Shown here in pieces: positions 35,163-48,521 of a stretch of DNA of 64,000 nucleotides. The notes below the pieces were generated by a model. The model had not been told where the DNA came from and ran no database searches. It saw only the letters and a list, made by a program, of their open reading frames with translations. Position 1 is the first letter of the stretch, and each line of letters opens with the position of its first letter. Source of the stretch: Primula veris (taxonomy: Eukaryota > Streptophyta > Magnoliopsida > Ericales > Primulaceae); the NCBI GenBank assembly GCA_963682055.1, contig OY821746.1, positions 9,821,992 through 9,885,991 of the forward strand, read 5' to 3'. Made by a program: the position numbers and the translations under genes.

Positions 35163-38100
35163 TCATTTCTGAACACCGGCTTCAACTGGCTCAACAATTT
35201 CAGCTTCTTGGGGTAAAGTGTTAACAAATTCAACTTCTTGTGGTTTGGAGTTAATTGGCTGATACTCGGCAGCCGGAATTTCCCACTTACCTGATAGAGC
35301 CATTCCCATCATCTCATAGATCTTTCCCCCGAGCTGAGCAGGACTATCAGGCTGCAAAAGGTACAAATGTTAATTAGAGAACAATACCAGTTCCAGCAAG
35401 CACAAACCATTTCTACTACTACGTCATTCCAACATTTTATATCAAAGATGTATACTCTCAAGACTCGATCTTATTTGGGGTTTTATAGGTTTAGTACACC
35501 AAACTATCTGCTTTTAACGATTTGGTTACCCACCTTTCAAATTTTCCAATTTAGGTACCACACTATAATAACTTTCCAATTTAGGTACCACCGTCTAAAT
35601 AAATCACGGAATCATGTCACGTGACATTTGATAAACATTAATTTGAGAGGCTAATTTGACAATTTTACACAAAAATATGTCATCCTATAAAAACGTTTTC
35701 CCCCAATTTCACACATAACAAAAATTTGGATTATAGTTTGGTGTAGTAAATGTATTTTTTCCCTACCAACAAGTGAATAAAAGAGTTGATGCAAGAAGAC
35801 ATTGATTTCCTTCCTTTCCATTTAACCAAACTTAAGGGCTTGTTTGGCTCTGCATCTATCAATCAAATGACTTGGCTTATTTTAACGGGAGAAAGTTGAG
35901 TTCATTCTGCTTGTGACCTTTAGGGTTTTCAGGACAAAACACGAACGGGCTTTAAATTTTTTAAGGTGGCCAACCACATGCAAAACAGCTTCTAGTTATT
36001 GGCAAAAGACGGGCTTAAAGCTACTACCAAAATTCTTTTAAGTCCAGAAGGACGTACGTTTTCACTCTCTAAGTTGATAATTTTAAGAGTACAAAATTCC
36101 ATGAATAATAAAAAATACTAGATGGATGCATCAAGTGCAAGTCAAGGTGATACTGATGTGGGAAAATTGTATTATGAGTTCCACCATATTTCTAAAGATA
36201 AAGAGAGTTAATAAACCTACACAAGGATGTGAAACTATTATGCAAGGTTGTAAAGAACTTAAGTCGGCGATTAATCAGTGACCTCCGACTCACCGATCTT
36301 CCAACTAATTGTTATTCTTTGGTTGAACGTTTTATCAAAAATGTCACTTCTTAAAAAAATGGGGTGAATTTTGTATATTCTAAAACTGTTTTGAGAATCA
36401 GTGGAGATTCTCTATGTTTTCAAAGTGTATGTACCTTTTTGTAATATATGAAAAAACTTGGACAAAAACCTAATATCCTTTTACAGATTGAGCCGTTTTT
36501 TTCTCTCTTCTGTATCTTTTTCTGGAAATTTTTGTAAGACTCTAATTCAAAATGGGGTTCATTTCTTCCCTTATCTGATGATCAATTTGACCTTATAATT
36601 CATCATTTATACTTTCAATTAATTCGATTTGGTCCAAATTGGGTTTTTTCCAACCCACAATTTATATTGCAGCGATTTGAGCTAAACGAGTCGTTGAGTC
36701 TTCGTTCGACTTTTTCCCGACTAATCGCCGTTGAATCGCGATTTTAGAACAGAAAGTTGGTCTCCCCTCAAGTCAGTTATAATATACAACTCATACATTA
36801 AAACAAAAGTAAGATAAACACAAAGTGACATTACTTACAGTAAAACCACTTGACATTAAAGCTGTGTCGTACAAAAGATCGATGGCCCTTAAAGCTTCCT
36901 CCTCATTGGGGTTAATCTTGCACGCGGCCTATCAGAAAAATATGATTTAGAAAGGAAAAGGCAACTTGGATCTGAAATTGAAACCTAATTATCTACTGAT
37001 TGAAATGTGTGCGTACATTCAAGTTCCTTATTATAGGGTGCTCAGGATTTATTTCAAACACCCTCCTGCCTCTCATGAAGTCGAGACTAGAGGAATCACC
37101 GACTGCTTGGGCTTTCATTAGCCTGTATAAGAATAATAGGGCAAAGAACATTATGAGAAAGGTATGTTGAAGAGAGAGAGGGGGAGTGAAGAATACTATA
37201 CCGCTCCATGTTCGCAGACCAACCAAACTTTCCAGAAGCTAGAACACAAGGTGATGAGCTTAGACGATTTGAAACCTGAACACTGGCTACTTTTTCCCCC
37301 AGTCTTTTCTTCATCCAGTCGCAAGTTTGACCAAACTCTTGCTTCATTTCCTTTTCTTTCTCTTCGTTCTTATCGCCTAAGAAAAATTTAGAATTCAAAA
37401 GAAATTTGAGTAATCGCTGTCATAGCTCTCAAGTAACAGAAGCTGGTGAATGTTCTCGAGATAAATTGAATTTATCATGGAACTAAACTTCTTTCCAGAG
37501 ATTTGAGTCCACCACTGAGAATACGTTTGCATACAGGCTAAATTTTTAAACTGATTATGACATAACATCAATTTTATCTATAGATTATATTGATCAAGGA
37601 AACAATCCTCTAACCTATATCAAGGTCTTCTTTGCTGATATCAACAAAGTTCTTCTCTTTGTAAGATTTTAGGTTCTGGATGGCCACTTCATCAATAGGA
37701 TCAACCAACAAAATAACCTGCAAAATAGTGTCAAGAATTCAAGACTCAAAGAAATAGAACAAGCAAACAAAGAAAATAAACTCCACCAGGCTTCACATCC
37801 TAATCCTTTATCACAATCACAAAGTAAGGGTTACAGCTTCATATACCTCAAGGTCTTTTTCAATAAGTTTCTCCAAGAAAGGGGTGTTCATGGCACCTTT
37901 CACACTGTCCCCAGCCATATAAAAAATATCCTTTTGCTCGGGTTTCATGTTCTCAACATATTCATCAAGGCTGATCATATCTTGCTCACTTTGCGATGAG
38001 AAAAATCGAAGCAGAGGAGCAAGACGCTTATGATTCTCACGATCTTCAATGCAACCTAATTTAATATGTTTTCCAAAACTTTCCCAGAATTTCTCATAAT

Positions 38101-41100
38101 CCTGGACAGAGCAAAGAACAGTCGACAGAAGAGACGCGGTGAATAAACACAAAGTACAAAATGTAAGGGAGTTAAAAAACCATCCAACAAATATCAATTG
38201 ATAGAGAACATCATACTTGGCGATTCTCACTCATTGATATGCCAAGAATCATATCAAAAGCTTTTCGAACCAAACGCTTCCTCATAATTCGTACCTTCAT
38301 AAAGAGACAACGAATATTAATATAGTTAAACAGAGTTGCTAAATGACGACAATTACACATGAACGACTACAAATCATACTTACAATGCGGCTTTCTTGAA
38401 GAATTTCACGTGACACATTCAAGGGAAGGTCATTCGAGTCGACTACACCCATAACAAAACTCAGATAATGCGGGAACTATTTCGGATTTCCAAAGAAAAG
38501 AAAAAAACTCCCATCAGTAGATTAATCGACAAGAAATTAAAGAAAAGAAAAACACCCATGATAAGATTTCTCGACATAGAACCAGAACATCCATCTCACA
38601 AAACGATGCATTGATAAATAAATTGACAACGTAAACGAGAAAATCTTTGTCATTGGACACTTGTTTCTTACCAATTCACCGTCAAAGTCATCTGAAATAA
38701 ACACCCGTTTGACGTAGAGCCTTATGTTCTTTGTTTTGGAATTGATTAATTCATCTTTTCCCGATGGAGCCACTTCTGGTACATATAGCACAGACCTGAA
38801 CTCAACCTCGCCCTATAATGAAAATAAATAATTGGACAGGTTGTTAGGTTGACGCTCACTAAAAAATCATCATAACATCAAGAAACTACATTTATTTTGC
38901 CTTTAACCAAAAATACACCCACATTGCGTTACACTAGTGCATAAATTAAAAGAAAGCCTAGGTAATAATATGACAATTAACTGTATACTTTACCTCAGTT
39001 GTGAAGTGTGACGATGCTAAAGGTTCCAAATACTCATTAAAAGTCTTCTTGTAGAACTCATTATATTCTTCAGTGGTGACTTCCTTAGGGTTCCTAAGCT
39101 GTATATGAAAAAATAAATGCTGTGAATTTATTGTAACATTAACAGACACATGCTAAGCATGACAAGTGACAAGAAGCAGTAAAGTCGCACCCATATCGGC
39201 TGAGTCTCATTTGTCTGCTCCCACTCCCAGTACTTCTCGATGACTTTCTTAGTTTTTTTCTTCTTTTTCTGTAGCAATAGAAAAACAAGAAAAATAATTC
39301 AAAAAGGAATGAAAATTTAAAACAAAAATAGAAAGATTTGATAGATAACAATTTATAATCACAGGCGATAAGAAAATTTTACTTACCTCGGTGTTCTCTC
39401 CTTGTTCTTGTTTAGCTTCTGTTGGGTCATTATCAACCTCAACCTAAGGGAAGAACATTCAAAATTAGAATGGGCACAAGTTGGAAAGGCTAAAAACAGC
39501 CAAAAAAACATTAAATGCACAAACCTCTTTAGTGAAGCCCTTTTCCTGCCAGGTGTAGATAGGAAAAGAAACAAATTGTGAATAATTTTTCACAAGGTTT
39601 TGAATTTTTTCAGGATGTGCAAACCCTTTGTCGTCCCTCTGAACACACATAACACATGCAAGACCGAGTAGTGTTAACCTTTGTAAAGTACACAAAAACC
39701 ACAACTCTAATTGGATACTGTTGCCAAACAAATTCCAGAATGTAATTCAAATTTTATTTCACCTTTAAATATAGTGTGAGACGAGTGCCTCTTGGCAAGA
39801 GTTGATTGGGATCAGTCTCCTCTCTGATGATATATGAGCTGGAATTAGCTTCTCCTTCCCATACATATTGCTTATCAGATTTCGGACTTTTCGTCGACAC
39901 AACTACCTTACAAAAATGAGACCCCAATAATAAAGTCACATATTTTAACACAGTAAAACACATGTAAACAGTTTTAAAGCATGCCATACCCGATCAGAAA
40001 CAAGGAAAGCTGAGTAAAACCCCACACCGAATTGACCAATCAAGTTGCTATCGGTTGCTCCAGAATCTTTACTATCCTAAAAAATAGAAAATATCACAAA
40101 TATAAGCAAAACTTAATAGTCTTGGCAATACAGAAAAATTTATAGTCTCGACAATATAGTAAAACTTAGACACACCTTTAAAGCTTTTAAAAACTTTGCA
40201 GTTCCACTTTGTGCAATAGTTCCAAGACAGTCAACAATTTCCTGACGGGTCATGCCGATGCCCGAATCGCTGCATTAAGTATAAAACAATTAAAATACTA
40301 CAAATCTATAATTTAAGTTATTTAACCATGATATGACTCTAATATTTTTAAAAAGCTTACGTAATAGTAATAATTCCATTATCTTTGTCAGTTTGGATGC
40401 GGATATCAAGATCAACTGCGTCCTTCAAAAGACTAGAATCTGTAACACTCATAAATCGCAGTTTGTCCAAAGCATCACTTGCATTGCTGCGATAAAAAAT
40501 CAAATAGGAATTATGTTAGTATCATTATATCATACAGTGTAACACTAAAATCTAACTGATTTTTTTACTGTTTGACCCAACTCAAAAATAAATTCTAAAG
40601 CAGTGTAAAACTGACCAAACTGACATACATTTGATTTGACAATCAGTCAACATTAGAATGAATAAACAATCAGCACAAGGACAAGGTGATATGAGTTTAA
40701 TTTCTAAATTAGGTTTTAATATTCCAAGTTATTCCTCTATTATGTTCTTACTTACTTCCAATTACAAGAGTGTTAAACCACCCATTTCAACTTTCGAAAA
40801 CTTTCTAAAGTTAGCATTTCCTTTGCTAAGAAGCATGGTATCATCCTAATTCAATAGATAACAAGAAGTTTCTACTGTACAGAGATACATTTAAGGTTGA
40901 GAGATTGCACTAGACAGAAACAAAACCATGCCTGATGAGTTCTCGAAGAAATACTTCCTTGTTGCTATATAGGCTGTTAACAATGAGGTCCATCAAACGA
41001 CTAACCTGTAGACATCAATTAAAGATATTCACCATTCTGAATCAAACATAAAAATAAAATAAAAATCGGAGGTTGTCCAAAATCTAACCTCAGCTTGATA

Positions 41101-42813
41101 TTCATATTTCTCCGCAGAGTTATCTGAAGCATCAGATGCTGCAGCAGTTGACTCGTATCGCTTGCCAAAAGACATCCCATTTTGAATTGGCAAAGGCTTC
41201 TCGAATTCTCCAGTAGTTAGCACAGAATACCATTTCGGCCTAGTTTCAAAGTTTGCAGCCTGTACATCAGAAAGATGTTAAATCTTAGAAATTGTACTAA
41301 AGCATCTTCAACTCTTCAAGAATTATAAAATCGGCCATTGAAACCTTTTCTTGGTTTTTGAAAACATTGGTGATATCTTCTGGAGAGGCAACTCCATTAG
41401 TCATGGAAAAAAACATTTATAATTGGTATGGCAAAGCAAGTTACGCCATTTGTGGAACTATTGACGAAATTAAGGTACTGATGTGAATATAGAACATTCT
41501 TTTTGTACAGTATCACAAACAAGGCTGACTCTAGAACAATTAATTTATGTTCATAACTAGGAAAATGCATTCATTTGGTTAAAACACAATACTCCAGATG
41601 TCATATGGAGGGACAGAGCTGCTAAACCATTGCATTAATTCTCAAAATATACAATATAAGACAAAAGTTTAACTTGAAATAGAGAAACTGAAAATGAAGG
41701 CAACAAATTCTTAAAATGTAACACAAAGAAAATGGCCATCGAAGAAGAACACAAATGATGATCAACCCATAAGCAAGGAAGAGCCGTTGTATTACATGCA
41801 CATATACTCATAGAAAGATTATTTACAAAAGAAGGCAACCAGCATTAACTAACACCAATTAAAGAAAAAACAGAAAAACTAAATGTGAAGAAAGGTTAGG
41901 CACAAATAGATGCATACATCTTCTATGCATGCCAAACTTGCATGTACATGTACTCTAAATTGAAGCAGTAATGGAACAACAAACAAATAAAAAGAGACAA
42001 TCTTATGTTCCAACTTGCATTTTCTTTTCATAAGAATCTTAAGATGACCAAAAAGTCACTTTTTACTTCCGACCAAAAAGTCCCTTTTTACTTCCGACCA
42101 AAAAAGTCCCTTTTCAACTAGAAACTCGTAATTAAGCAAACATACAATGTGTACTAACTTTCCTGCAATATCACAGTCAATAAAAGTATACAACTATCTC
42201 TGTAGTTGCTTATATTTCCTTATCATAGTGTTCTCACATGATTCACATAAATTAATAGAAATATACTAGACAAATACGCAATTGCATATGTACACAACGA
42301 TGCCTGAGAAATTTGCAGGCGTTTCATTGGTGTTTATCTACATAGGTTCACAGACAATTTCATATGGCCAGAACTATTTCGATGTAATTACATATACGTA
42401 TAAAAGATGCAGTAGATGGAAATATTAAGGACTGTACTTTTAAGTCACTTTCTTATGGTGTTAAAAAACCACTTTTTCTGAAGTTATTGGTGTTAACAAC
42501 CCACTTCTCTGAAATACTGGTGTCCAAAAGCCACTTTTCTCAAGAAAAAACAACTATACATTAAGTTGGTTTCTTTAAAGTATGTCAATTTAATTTAAAA
42601 GTAAATATTTTCATAAAATCCTGAATTCTGCAGATTTTCCTAAATAATCGAACTTTCCTCAAATACTCCTATGTGCAACCAAATAAGCCAGCTTATTATT
42701 ACCAAAAAAAACTTCTCAGCTTAATCAATACAGGCAAACGAAGCCTATGTATACAAACAATTTCATACCTGCTATAGAACTATTTCAATACAATTATACA
42801 TACATACATATAT

Positions 42814-42847
<34 letters not shown>

Positions 42848-43764
42848 CGTACATACATATGGGGAAGGATCTATACACACATAAAAAAACACATTATGTT
42901 TACACATCAATCACAACCCTCCATTTACTTACTTTTAATGGTCAAGTTTATGTGTTTATTATTGTTATTAGATGAACCAATTTTGACCATTAAAAGTAAG
43001 TAAATGGAGGGCTGTGATTGATGTGTAAACATAATGTGTTTTTTTATGTGTATGGATCCCTCCCCCATATATATACATATAACTTTCCTCAAATATGTGC
43101 AACCAAATGTCTCAACTGGGATTATAAGCCACCAAACAAGCCAGCTAATTAATAATTATAACAAAAAAAACTTCTAAGCTTAAAAGCTGCAGCCAAACAA
43201 AGCCTACGTATACATACATTTTCAAACCGCTATAGCACTATCTAAATACAATTATATATACATACATACATAATAGTATTACTTCCCTCAAAGATGTGAA
43301 ACCAAATATCTCAACTGGGTTTATAACCTATAACCTATATTCCACCAAACAAGCCAGCTTATTATTACAAAAAATAACTCAGCTTAAAAGCTACAGCCAA
43401 ACGAAGCCTGTATATACATACATTTTCATACGACTAACACTGTTTCAATTCAATTATACATACAATGTTGGAATTGTGAAATTCAAAAGTTGTTCCCATA
43501 CTAGTTAAGATGCTTAATTATATGAATTACTTTTGAAATTTAGAATTCCTACATATATTTTTAGTGTACTAATTTTGCAAAGCACGTATCCTTAAACTAA
43601 CTAGTATTAAATTGGTAATATAAATAGATATATGTTGTATGTAGTACCGTTGCTGTTGAGTGGAGTGGTAAGTTGAAATCAGCGAGTGGGGCAGCCGTAT
43701 TACACCACCGTGTGCCGCCGTGGCATAGGGTGGCGGAGACGGAACCACGACATAGCCTGTGCAT
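35163..43764 (-). CDS. HSP90-6: Mitochondrial HSP90 (HSP90-6 / HSP89.1, TRAP1-like)
   Basis: Twenty minus-strand exons join in frame to 798 residues: 43764-43648, 41259-41089, 41005-40932, 40486-40361, 40269-40176, 40076-39990, 39906-39763, 39638-39525, 39443-39387, 39268-39191, 39098-38994, 38812-38672, 38476-38384, 38294-38217, 38101-37847, 37717-37615, 37376-37202, 37122-37017, 36928-36839, 35351-35163. Residues 1-~60 are Arg/Ser/Ala-rich without acidic clusters at the start ([20 protein letters not shown]), a mitochondrial presequence. The GHKL ATPase shows [25 protein letters not shown] and [13 protein letters not shown]. Middle-domain landmarks include [18 protein letters not shown]-type SFPIYTW and [16 protein letters not shown] linker is retained. 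It lacks the cytosolic MEEVD tail and ends EPVEAGVQK. The product is an ATP-driven matrix chaperone. Intron 3 has a GC donor; intron 1 is 2.4 kb and the last intron 1.5 kb, both with repeats. The chloroplast paralogue is less likely given [20 protein letters not shown] with this leader. Confidence 0.93.
35477..35763. mobile_element. Palindromic Mutator-type MITE, family A copy 1 (internally deleted)
   Basis: Starts GGGGTTTTATAGGTTTAGTA and ends TGTATTTTTTCCC. It lies in the last HSP90 intron. It carries the left arm through ATTTCACACATAACAAAAAT and then jumps to the terminal TTATAGTTTGGTGTAGTAAA, so most of the right arm is missing compared with the copies at 44023 and 56333. No clear target duplication. 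Confidence 0.75.
40926..40932 (-). other. GC splice donor of HSP90 intron 3
   Basis: Exon 3 ends ATCAG and the intron starts GCATGG. The reading frame requires this break: AG plus C from the next exon restores Ser in ELISNASD. The nearest GT downstream would shift the frame. Confidence 0.75.
42049..42118. repeat. ~24-bp tandem repeat in HSP90 intron 1
   Basis: GACCAAAAAGTCCCTTTTTA and variants occur three times in a row, joined by CTTCC. A looser ~40-bp set with CCACTTTTCT/CCACTTCTCT ends follows at ~42434-42545. Confidence 0.75.
42651..43470. repeat. ~200-bp tandem repeat, three copies, in HSP90 intron 1
   Basis: Copies begin with ACTTTCCTCAAAT-like sequence at ~42651, 43081 and 43281. Each contains AAGCCAGCT, then AGCTTAA and CCAAACGAAGCCT-like blocks, then TTCAATACAATTATACATAC. 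A 206-bp palindrome (42861-43066) sits between the first and second copies. Confidence 0.75.
42861..43066. mobile_element. 206-bp palindromic MITE in HSP90 intron 1
   Basis: Left arm 42861-42945 (starts GGGGAAGGATCTATACAC) and right arm 42983-43066 (ends GTGTATGGATCCCTCCCCC) are near-perfect inverted copies of ~85 bp around a 37-bp loop. The flanks are AT microsatellite, so a target duplication cannot be told from the background. Confidence 0.85.
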
Positions 43765-44011
43765 TTCTATAGAGAGAGAGAAAGAGAGAGAGTTTTGTGA
43801 GTGAGAGTTGAGGGTTTTAGAATGCTATAAGTAGGTTTATAGAATTAGAGGTGAGTAAACAAGTTAAAAAGAAAATAAAGTTAAGCTAAGTACACACTTG
43901 AATCAAGTACACGTCAAATACGTATGATTATCATATTAACTTTCATCACCCAAAACATTCGTATTTAAACCCTAAATTGTTTCAAATTTTGTTACTTTTC
44001 TTATTATTGTA
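43765..44011. promoter_or_regulatory. HSP90 upstream region with GA/CT tract
   Basis: Immediately upstream of the HSP90 start codon the gene strand reads a CT-rich tract (complement of AGAGAGAGAGAAAGAGAGAG, ~43770-43793), typical of a 5' UTR. No unambiguous TATA box or clustered heat-shock elements were found by eye. Confidence 0.4.
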
Positions 44012-44022
44012 ATTAGTAAACT

Positions 44023-44533
44023 GGGTTTTATATGTTTAGTATACCAAACTGTCTGTTTTTAATGATTTGGATACCCATCTTTCAAAATTTTCAATTTAGG
44101 TACCACACTCTAATAACTTTTCAATTTAGGTATCACCGTCTAAATAAATCACGGAATCATGTCACGTGATATTTGACAAACATTAATTTGAGAGACTAAT
44201 TTGATAATTTTGCATAAAAATATGTCATCCTATAAAAACGTTTCCCCCAATTTCACACATAAAAAAAATTAGGATTATATGCTAATTTTTTTTATGTGTG
44301 AAATTGGAGGGAAATTTTTTCTAATATGATATATTTTTGTGCAAAATTATCAAACTAGCCTCTCAAATTAATGTTTGTCAAATGTTACGTGACATGATTC
44401 TGTGATTTATTTAGACGGTGGTACCTAAATTGAAAAGTTATTATAGTGTGGTATCCAAATTGAAAAATTTGAAAGATGGGTACTCAAATCGTTAACAGCA
44501 CTATAGTTTAGTGTAGTAAATGTATTTTTTCAC
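44023..44533. mobile_element. Palindromic Mutator-type MITE, family A copy 2
   Basis: 511 bp, with arms that are inverted copies around a centre near 44278 (CCCCCAATTTCACACAT against ATGTGTGAAATTGG). An identical 11-mer ATTAGTAAACT flanks it (44012-44022 and 44534-44544). The ends are GGGTTTTATATG and TATTTTTTCAC. Arms include TAAATAAATCACGGAATCAT and its complement. Confidence 0.85.
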
Positions 44534-44544
44534 ATTAGTAAACT

Positions 44545-45847
44545 AAATCGTACATATGAAAATAAATACATATGTTTTCATTGACGTACCATTCTTGTTT
44601 CGTGTCCAATATTTTTAAATTGTACTGTATCGTCATATCTCTATCGTATTGGGTACGATACTCGTATCCGTGCAACATAAGAGGGAAGCCAGATTTATTT
44701 ATTTAATAATTTTAGTAAATATCTAAATTTTTGATAGTACATTCATCTAACTCGACATACATTTACATTTGCCGAGTATTTTCAATATATGTGTCTACAA
44801 CTATACATTATAGCTCTATCGTAATTGTTGCATTAGGTTGATAATGTTTCAATTATAATGATGTCGGGCTCTCTATCTTATTTAAAACTTTGTTCCTGTT
44901 TAAATTGAGAATATCATATTTATATCTTTATTATACATGTGTATGTATTTGTAAAATTATCAGGAATTGGTATGTTAAATTGAATAAATACGTTCATTTT
45001 ATTAGGAAGTATTTCTTTGAAATTATAATTTTTAATTTCGCAACTTTCAACAAAATGAAATAAATATTTAGGACCTTTATTTAATTACTACTTTATTGTA
45101 CTATTTGGAAGTTTGCACACGAATCGAGATAACATCGTAACTAAATCATGGGGTTATTGTGACAAACTTATCTTTGAAATTTAGAGTCGTCGTAACATGA
45201 GACGTTTTAGTATATGTTTGACCGTAATATTTTGAGGATAGTTCCTTTGAGTTGTTAGTTGTTACTGTACTATTGTTGGATCTCAACTGCAAACTTCATT
45301 TTCGTCGTCTCAATCGTTTTGGATCTCGTACTGCCAGCCGGAACCAAGCTAGAAAAATATTGGATTATCAAGTCCTTCACGTCAATTTTAAATTATAAAT
45401 GGGACAAGCATATATATATATAATCTGCAGCTCATTACTTACTCACATGGTAAATATAGACTTTCGCATTGATTATTACTCCAAAGGTGCTCATCAAGAG
45501 GAATAAAAAATGAGAAGATCTGAAGATACGAAATCAAATTCAAAGCTCTAAACTCGAATAGCACATATATTCTAAATATCTCAATGCATGAGACGTTGAA
45601 TTTGCAAGTCATGTTAAAGTATAGGCAATAGTTTCATGATCGCTTAAGAAACTTAAAACAATAGTTATACAATTCTTAAATAGTAAGATTTTATAATAAC
45701 TAATACTCACACGAAACGAATAAGGGCTCTTTCTTTTGCCCTAACTGACAATGAGAATCGAATTTAACAATCACATTATGAGCAGATCAAGTCTTCAACC
45801 ATCTCATCGACTTGCAATGATATTATCGCAATAATAAGACAACACAC
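44545..45847. other. Intergenic, no gene seen
   Basis: AT-rich DNA without recognisable frames or paired repeats. Confidence 0.55.
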
Positions 45848-46277
45848 ACATTTTATCAAAGTTAAGAATTATATACAATTTTTTTTTTTTTTAGATACAA
45901 TCAAATTTGTTTCCAAATAGTCACTTTTCGGGACAAAAATAATCTTTTAGACAAAAAAATAATTTTTTTATCCAAAAATCTAACTTTTAGGCACATAATT
46001 TTAAAAAAAAAAATTGTCAAAAACAATCACATACATAAATAAGGACACAATTTAAAAAGTATTTGAAGACAAATTTTACTTGTGTTCTTACACGTTTGTA
46101 TGAGATTGTCTTTGGAGACAAATTTTTTTCAAATTATGTGCCTAAAAGTTAGATTTGAGGATAAAAAACTTATTTTTGTATTTAAAAGATTATTTTTGTC
46201 TCGAAAATTTAGCATTTGGAGACAAAACTTGATTCGATCTAAAAATATTATCCTTATTTCTTAAGTTTGTTGTAGTG
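45848..46277. mobile_element. CACTA-like (Enspm/Spm) non-autonomous palindromic element
   Basis: The right end read on the minus strand is CACTACAACAAACTTAAGAA, the classic CACTA terminus. Inner arms are inverted copies: TTAGATACAATCAAATTTGT (45891 on) against the complement at ~46205-46246, and AAATCTAACTTTTAGGCACA (45975 on) against the complement at ~46135-46160. The left terminus is degenerate (CACATTTTATCAAAGTTAAG), so its start is approximate. Confidence 0.55.
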
Positions 46278-48362
46278 AAAGCATGAATTGTTATGTTTTT
46301 TACTACGTTGACCGGTCAAAGAGGTTCAGTGTAGGCGGGGTAAAATCAGGATTAGCTTATGGGGGTGCTAAAATTGCATCTACTACTATATTAAATGGCA
46401 TAAAAAAATATGATGTGCCAAATGAGCGTTTTTAACTTATTTTAATAAAAATACATGGTAAAAAAATTAAAAAAATCATAATTTTCGAAATTATGATAGG
46501 TAACCGTCGCAACCGAAGGTCAGACTAAATAATTTGGTTTCAAATCAAAATAGTACTAGTATTTTAGAATTGATTCGGACCAATTTTGTTTTTAGCAATA
46601 TGACGATGGCTCATTATCATTATTGATAATAAATTGTGCTCCTACAAAACGGGTTAACGACTTCTCAGTTTTCCTACTCGTCTATTTCGTTGAGTAATAT
46701 GACTACATTTATGAATATACTATAATATACAGTTATCTGTATGGCAATCTCCAAAACAAAAGTATCTATATGGCTGCATTATGAGATTATCTTCATATAC
46801 GGAAGCATGTGCAAGGCCGTGTCATGTGTGGTTGGTTAATTGCAGATTTCACATGATTGAGCTTTGAATAAGTGGTAGTAGTATTACGACCTAAAAATGA
46901 TAAAAATTGTACTAATAACTATATAGAGGAGGCAAATAGTTGCTAATCGAACTCCATACACACTACAAGTTAATGATCTAATCAAATGATGCCTTAACTT
47001 TCCATTACACAACTATCTCTTCTGATTTTTGGGTTGAAAATTTGGTGAGTTAAAACATTTTTCTTAAAAATAACAGACTTCGCTTCACTCTTGCCTTTTT
47101 CTTTATCCAAACAACAATCATCGAGAAAAATATGTTTCCATTGGCAATGCAAAGGCACTTGAATTAATGTTACAAAATGCCTCAATTAAAGTCAAATTAA
47201 GATAACTGAGAAAACAGGCCAAACTCAATTATACCAAACAATATTAAGATGTCAACATTCTGTGAAATGCTAATGTAAGTATGTGACTATACAAGTCATG
47301 ATAAACAAGCTATATTAACAAATAATGTATATACTAATGTATACCATGCTTCTATCACTATATGGTTTCCTAATATGCGGTGGCAAGGACAAAATTTCAG
47401 AAAGAGGGCTGGCTAGTCATGTAACAGAAGGCCAGGTGCTCTTTTTTTGTCAAGATTAATACTATAAGCCAAAATCACCATGTTATTCAATTTAAATAAC
47501 TTCAAAATAAGAAAGAACTACTCAGAGATTGTCAAATTAACTGGCCACGCTGATCCAACTTATAATCTCTATCCAATCCGGCCATATCGACCTAGGTTTC
47601 TCGCTAATCAATCGATCCAACTTCTAGCATTTCCACTTTTTATTAAGTTACGAGATCGAGAACTGGCCAACTATGCTTGTGTAATGGTACTTGCATAACT
47701 TAGTGTTTTTTTTTCTTGTCCATAATACCTAATACTACTACTTTATCTTCATTAGACAACTATGCTTGTGTAACTCTTTATGTTCTGCTTATAAAGAGTA
47801 AGGATCGTCATCTATTATAGCTAGTACTCATGCAAAACCATGTAACAGTGACTTATATATTGAATTTTAGATTAACTTAACGAAAATCTATTTCGTGCCC
47901 ACATGACCTAATTAATACTAAAAGAGTATATATAGTTACATTTTAAAAAGAAGTCAGCTTACTATAATTTATCGTGAGTTTGAATGCATGTAGTCTATAG
48001 AGAGTTACTGGTAATTATGAAAACTACTATAATGTTAAGGATAAATTTTGAATAAAGTAAAACCTCTCTATACCCAAATCGTTGGGACAAAAAAAAAAAA
48101 CTAAACTAAAAGATTTATAAGTCGATAATTTTTTTTTATTTTCAATGTCAAATGAGTAACTACTTGTAAATTACTATCTAGATTAATCTGTGTGTCCCTT
48201 TCATTCATGTTTGATTTTGTTTGCTGCCGGGTTTGCAAGGGAAAGTGAGTTTCAACCCTAGTCAAAAGGGTATAAGTAGGCCCAATATTACGTGGCATTT
48301 TCTCACACTTTATTATATTGTCTGTTATCTCTTATGGTATTTAATTTTACGTTACGAAATTA
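46278..48362. other. Intergenic, no gene seen
   Basis: AT-rich. Open stretches at 46994-47185 (minus) and 47480-47698 (plus) lack domains and start contexts. Confidence 0.5.
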
Positions 48363-48521
48363 CGTGTAACTTTTATCGGTCAATAACTTTTATTAAAATT
48401 ATCGAAATAAAATTTTTTAAAATTTAATCATATAATTCAAATGTTATATTTTATGATTAAATTTTAAAAAAATACATATCAATAATTTTAATATAAGTTA
48501 TAAATCGATTAAAATTGTACG
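48363..48521. repeat. Palindromic ~158-bp MITE, copy 2
   Basis: Same plan as 3673-3830: CGGTCAATAACTTTTATTAA on the left, a centre with TTTTATGATTAAATTTTA, and AATTTTAATATAAGTTATAA followed by ATTGTACG on the right. Confidence 0.7.
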
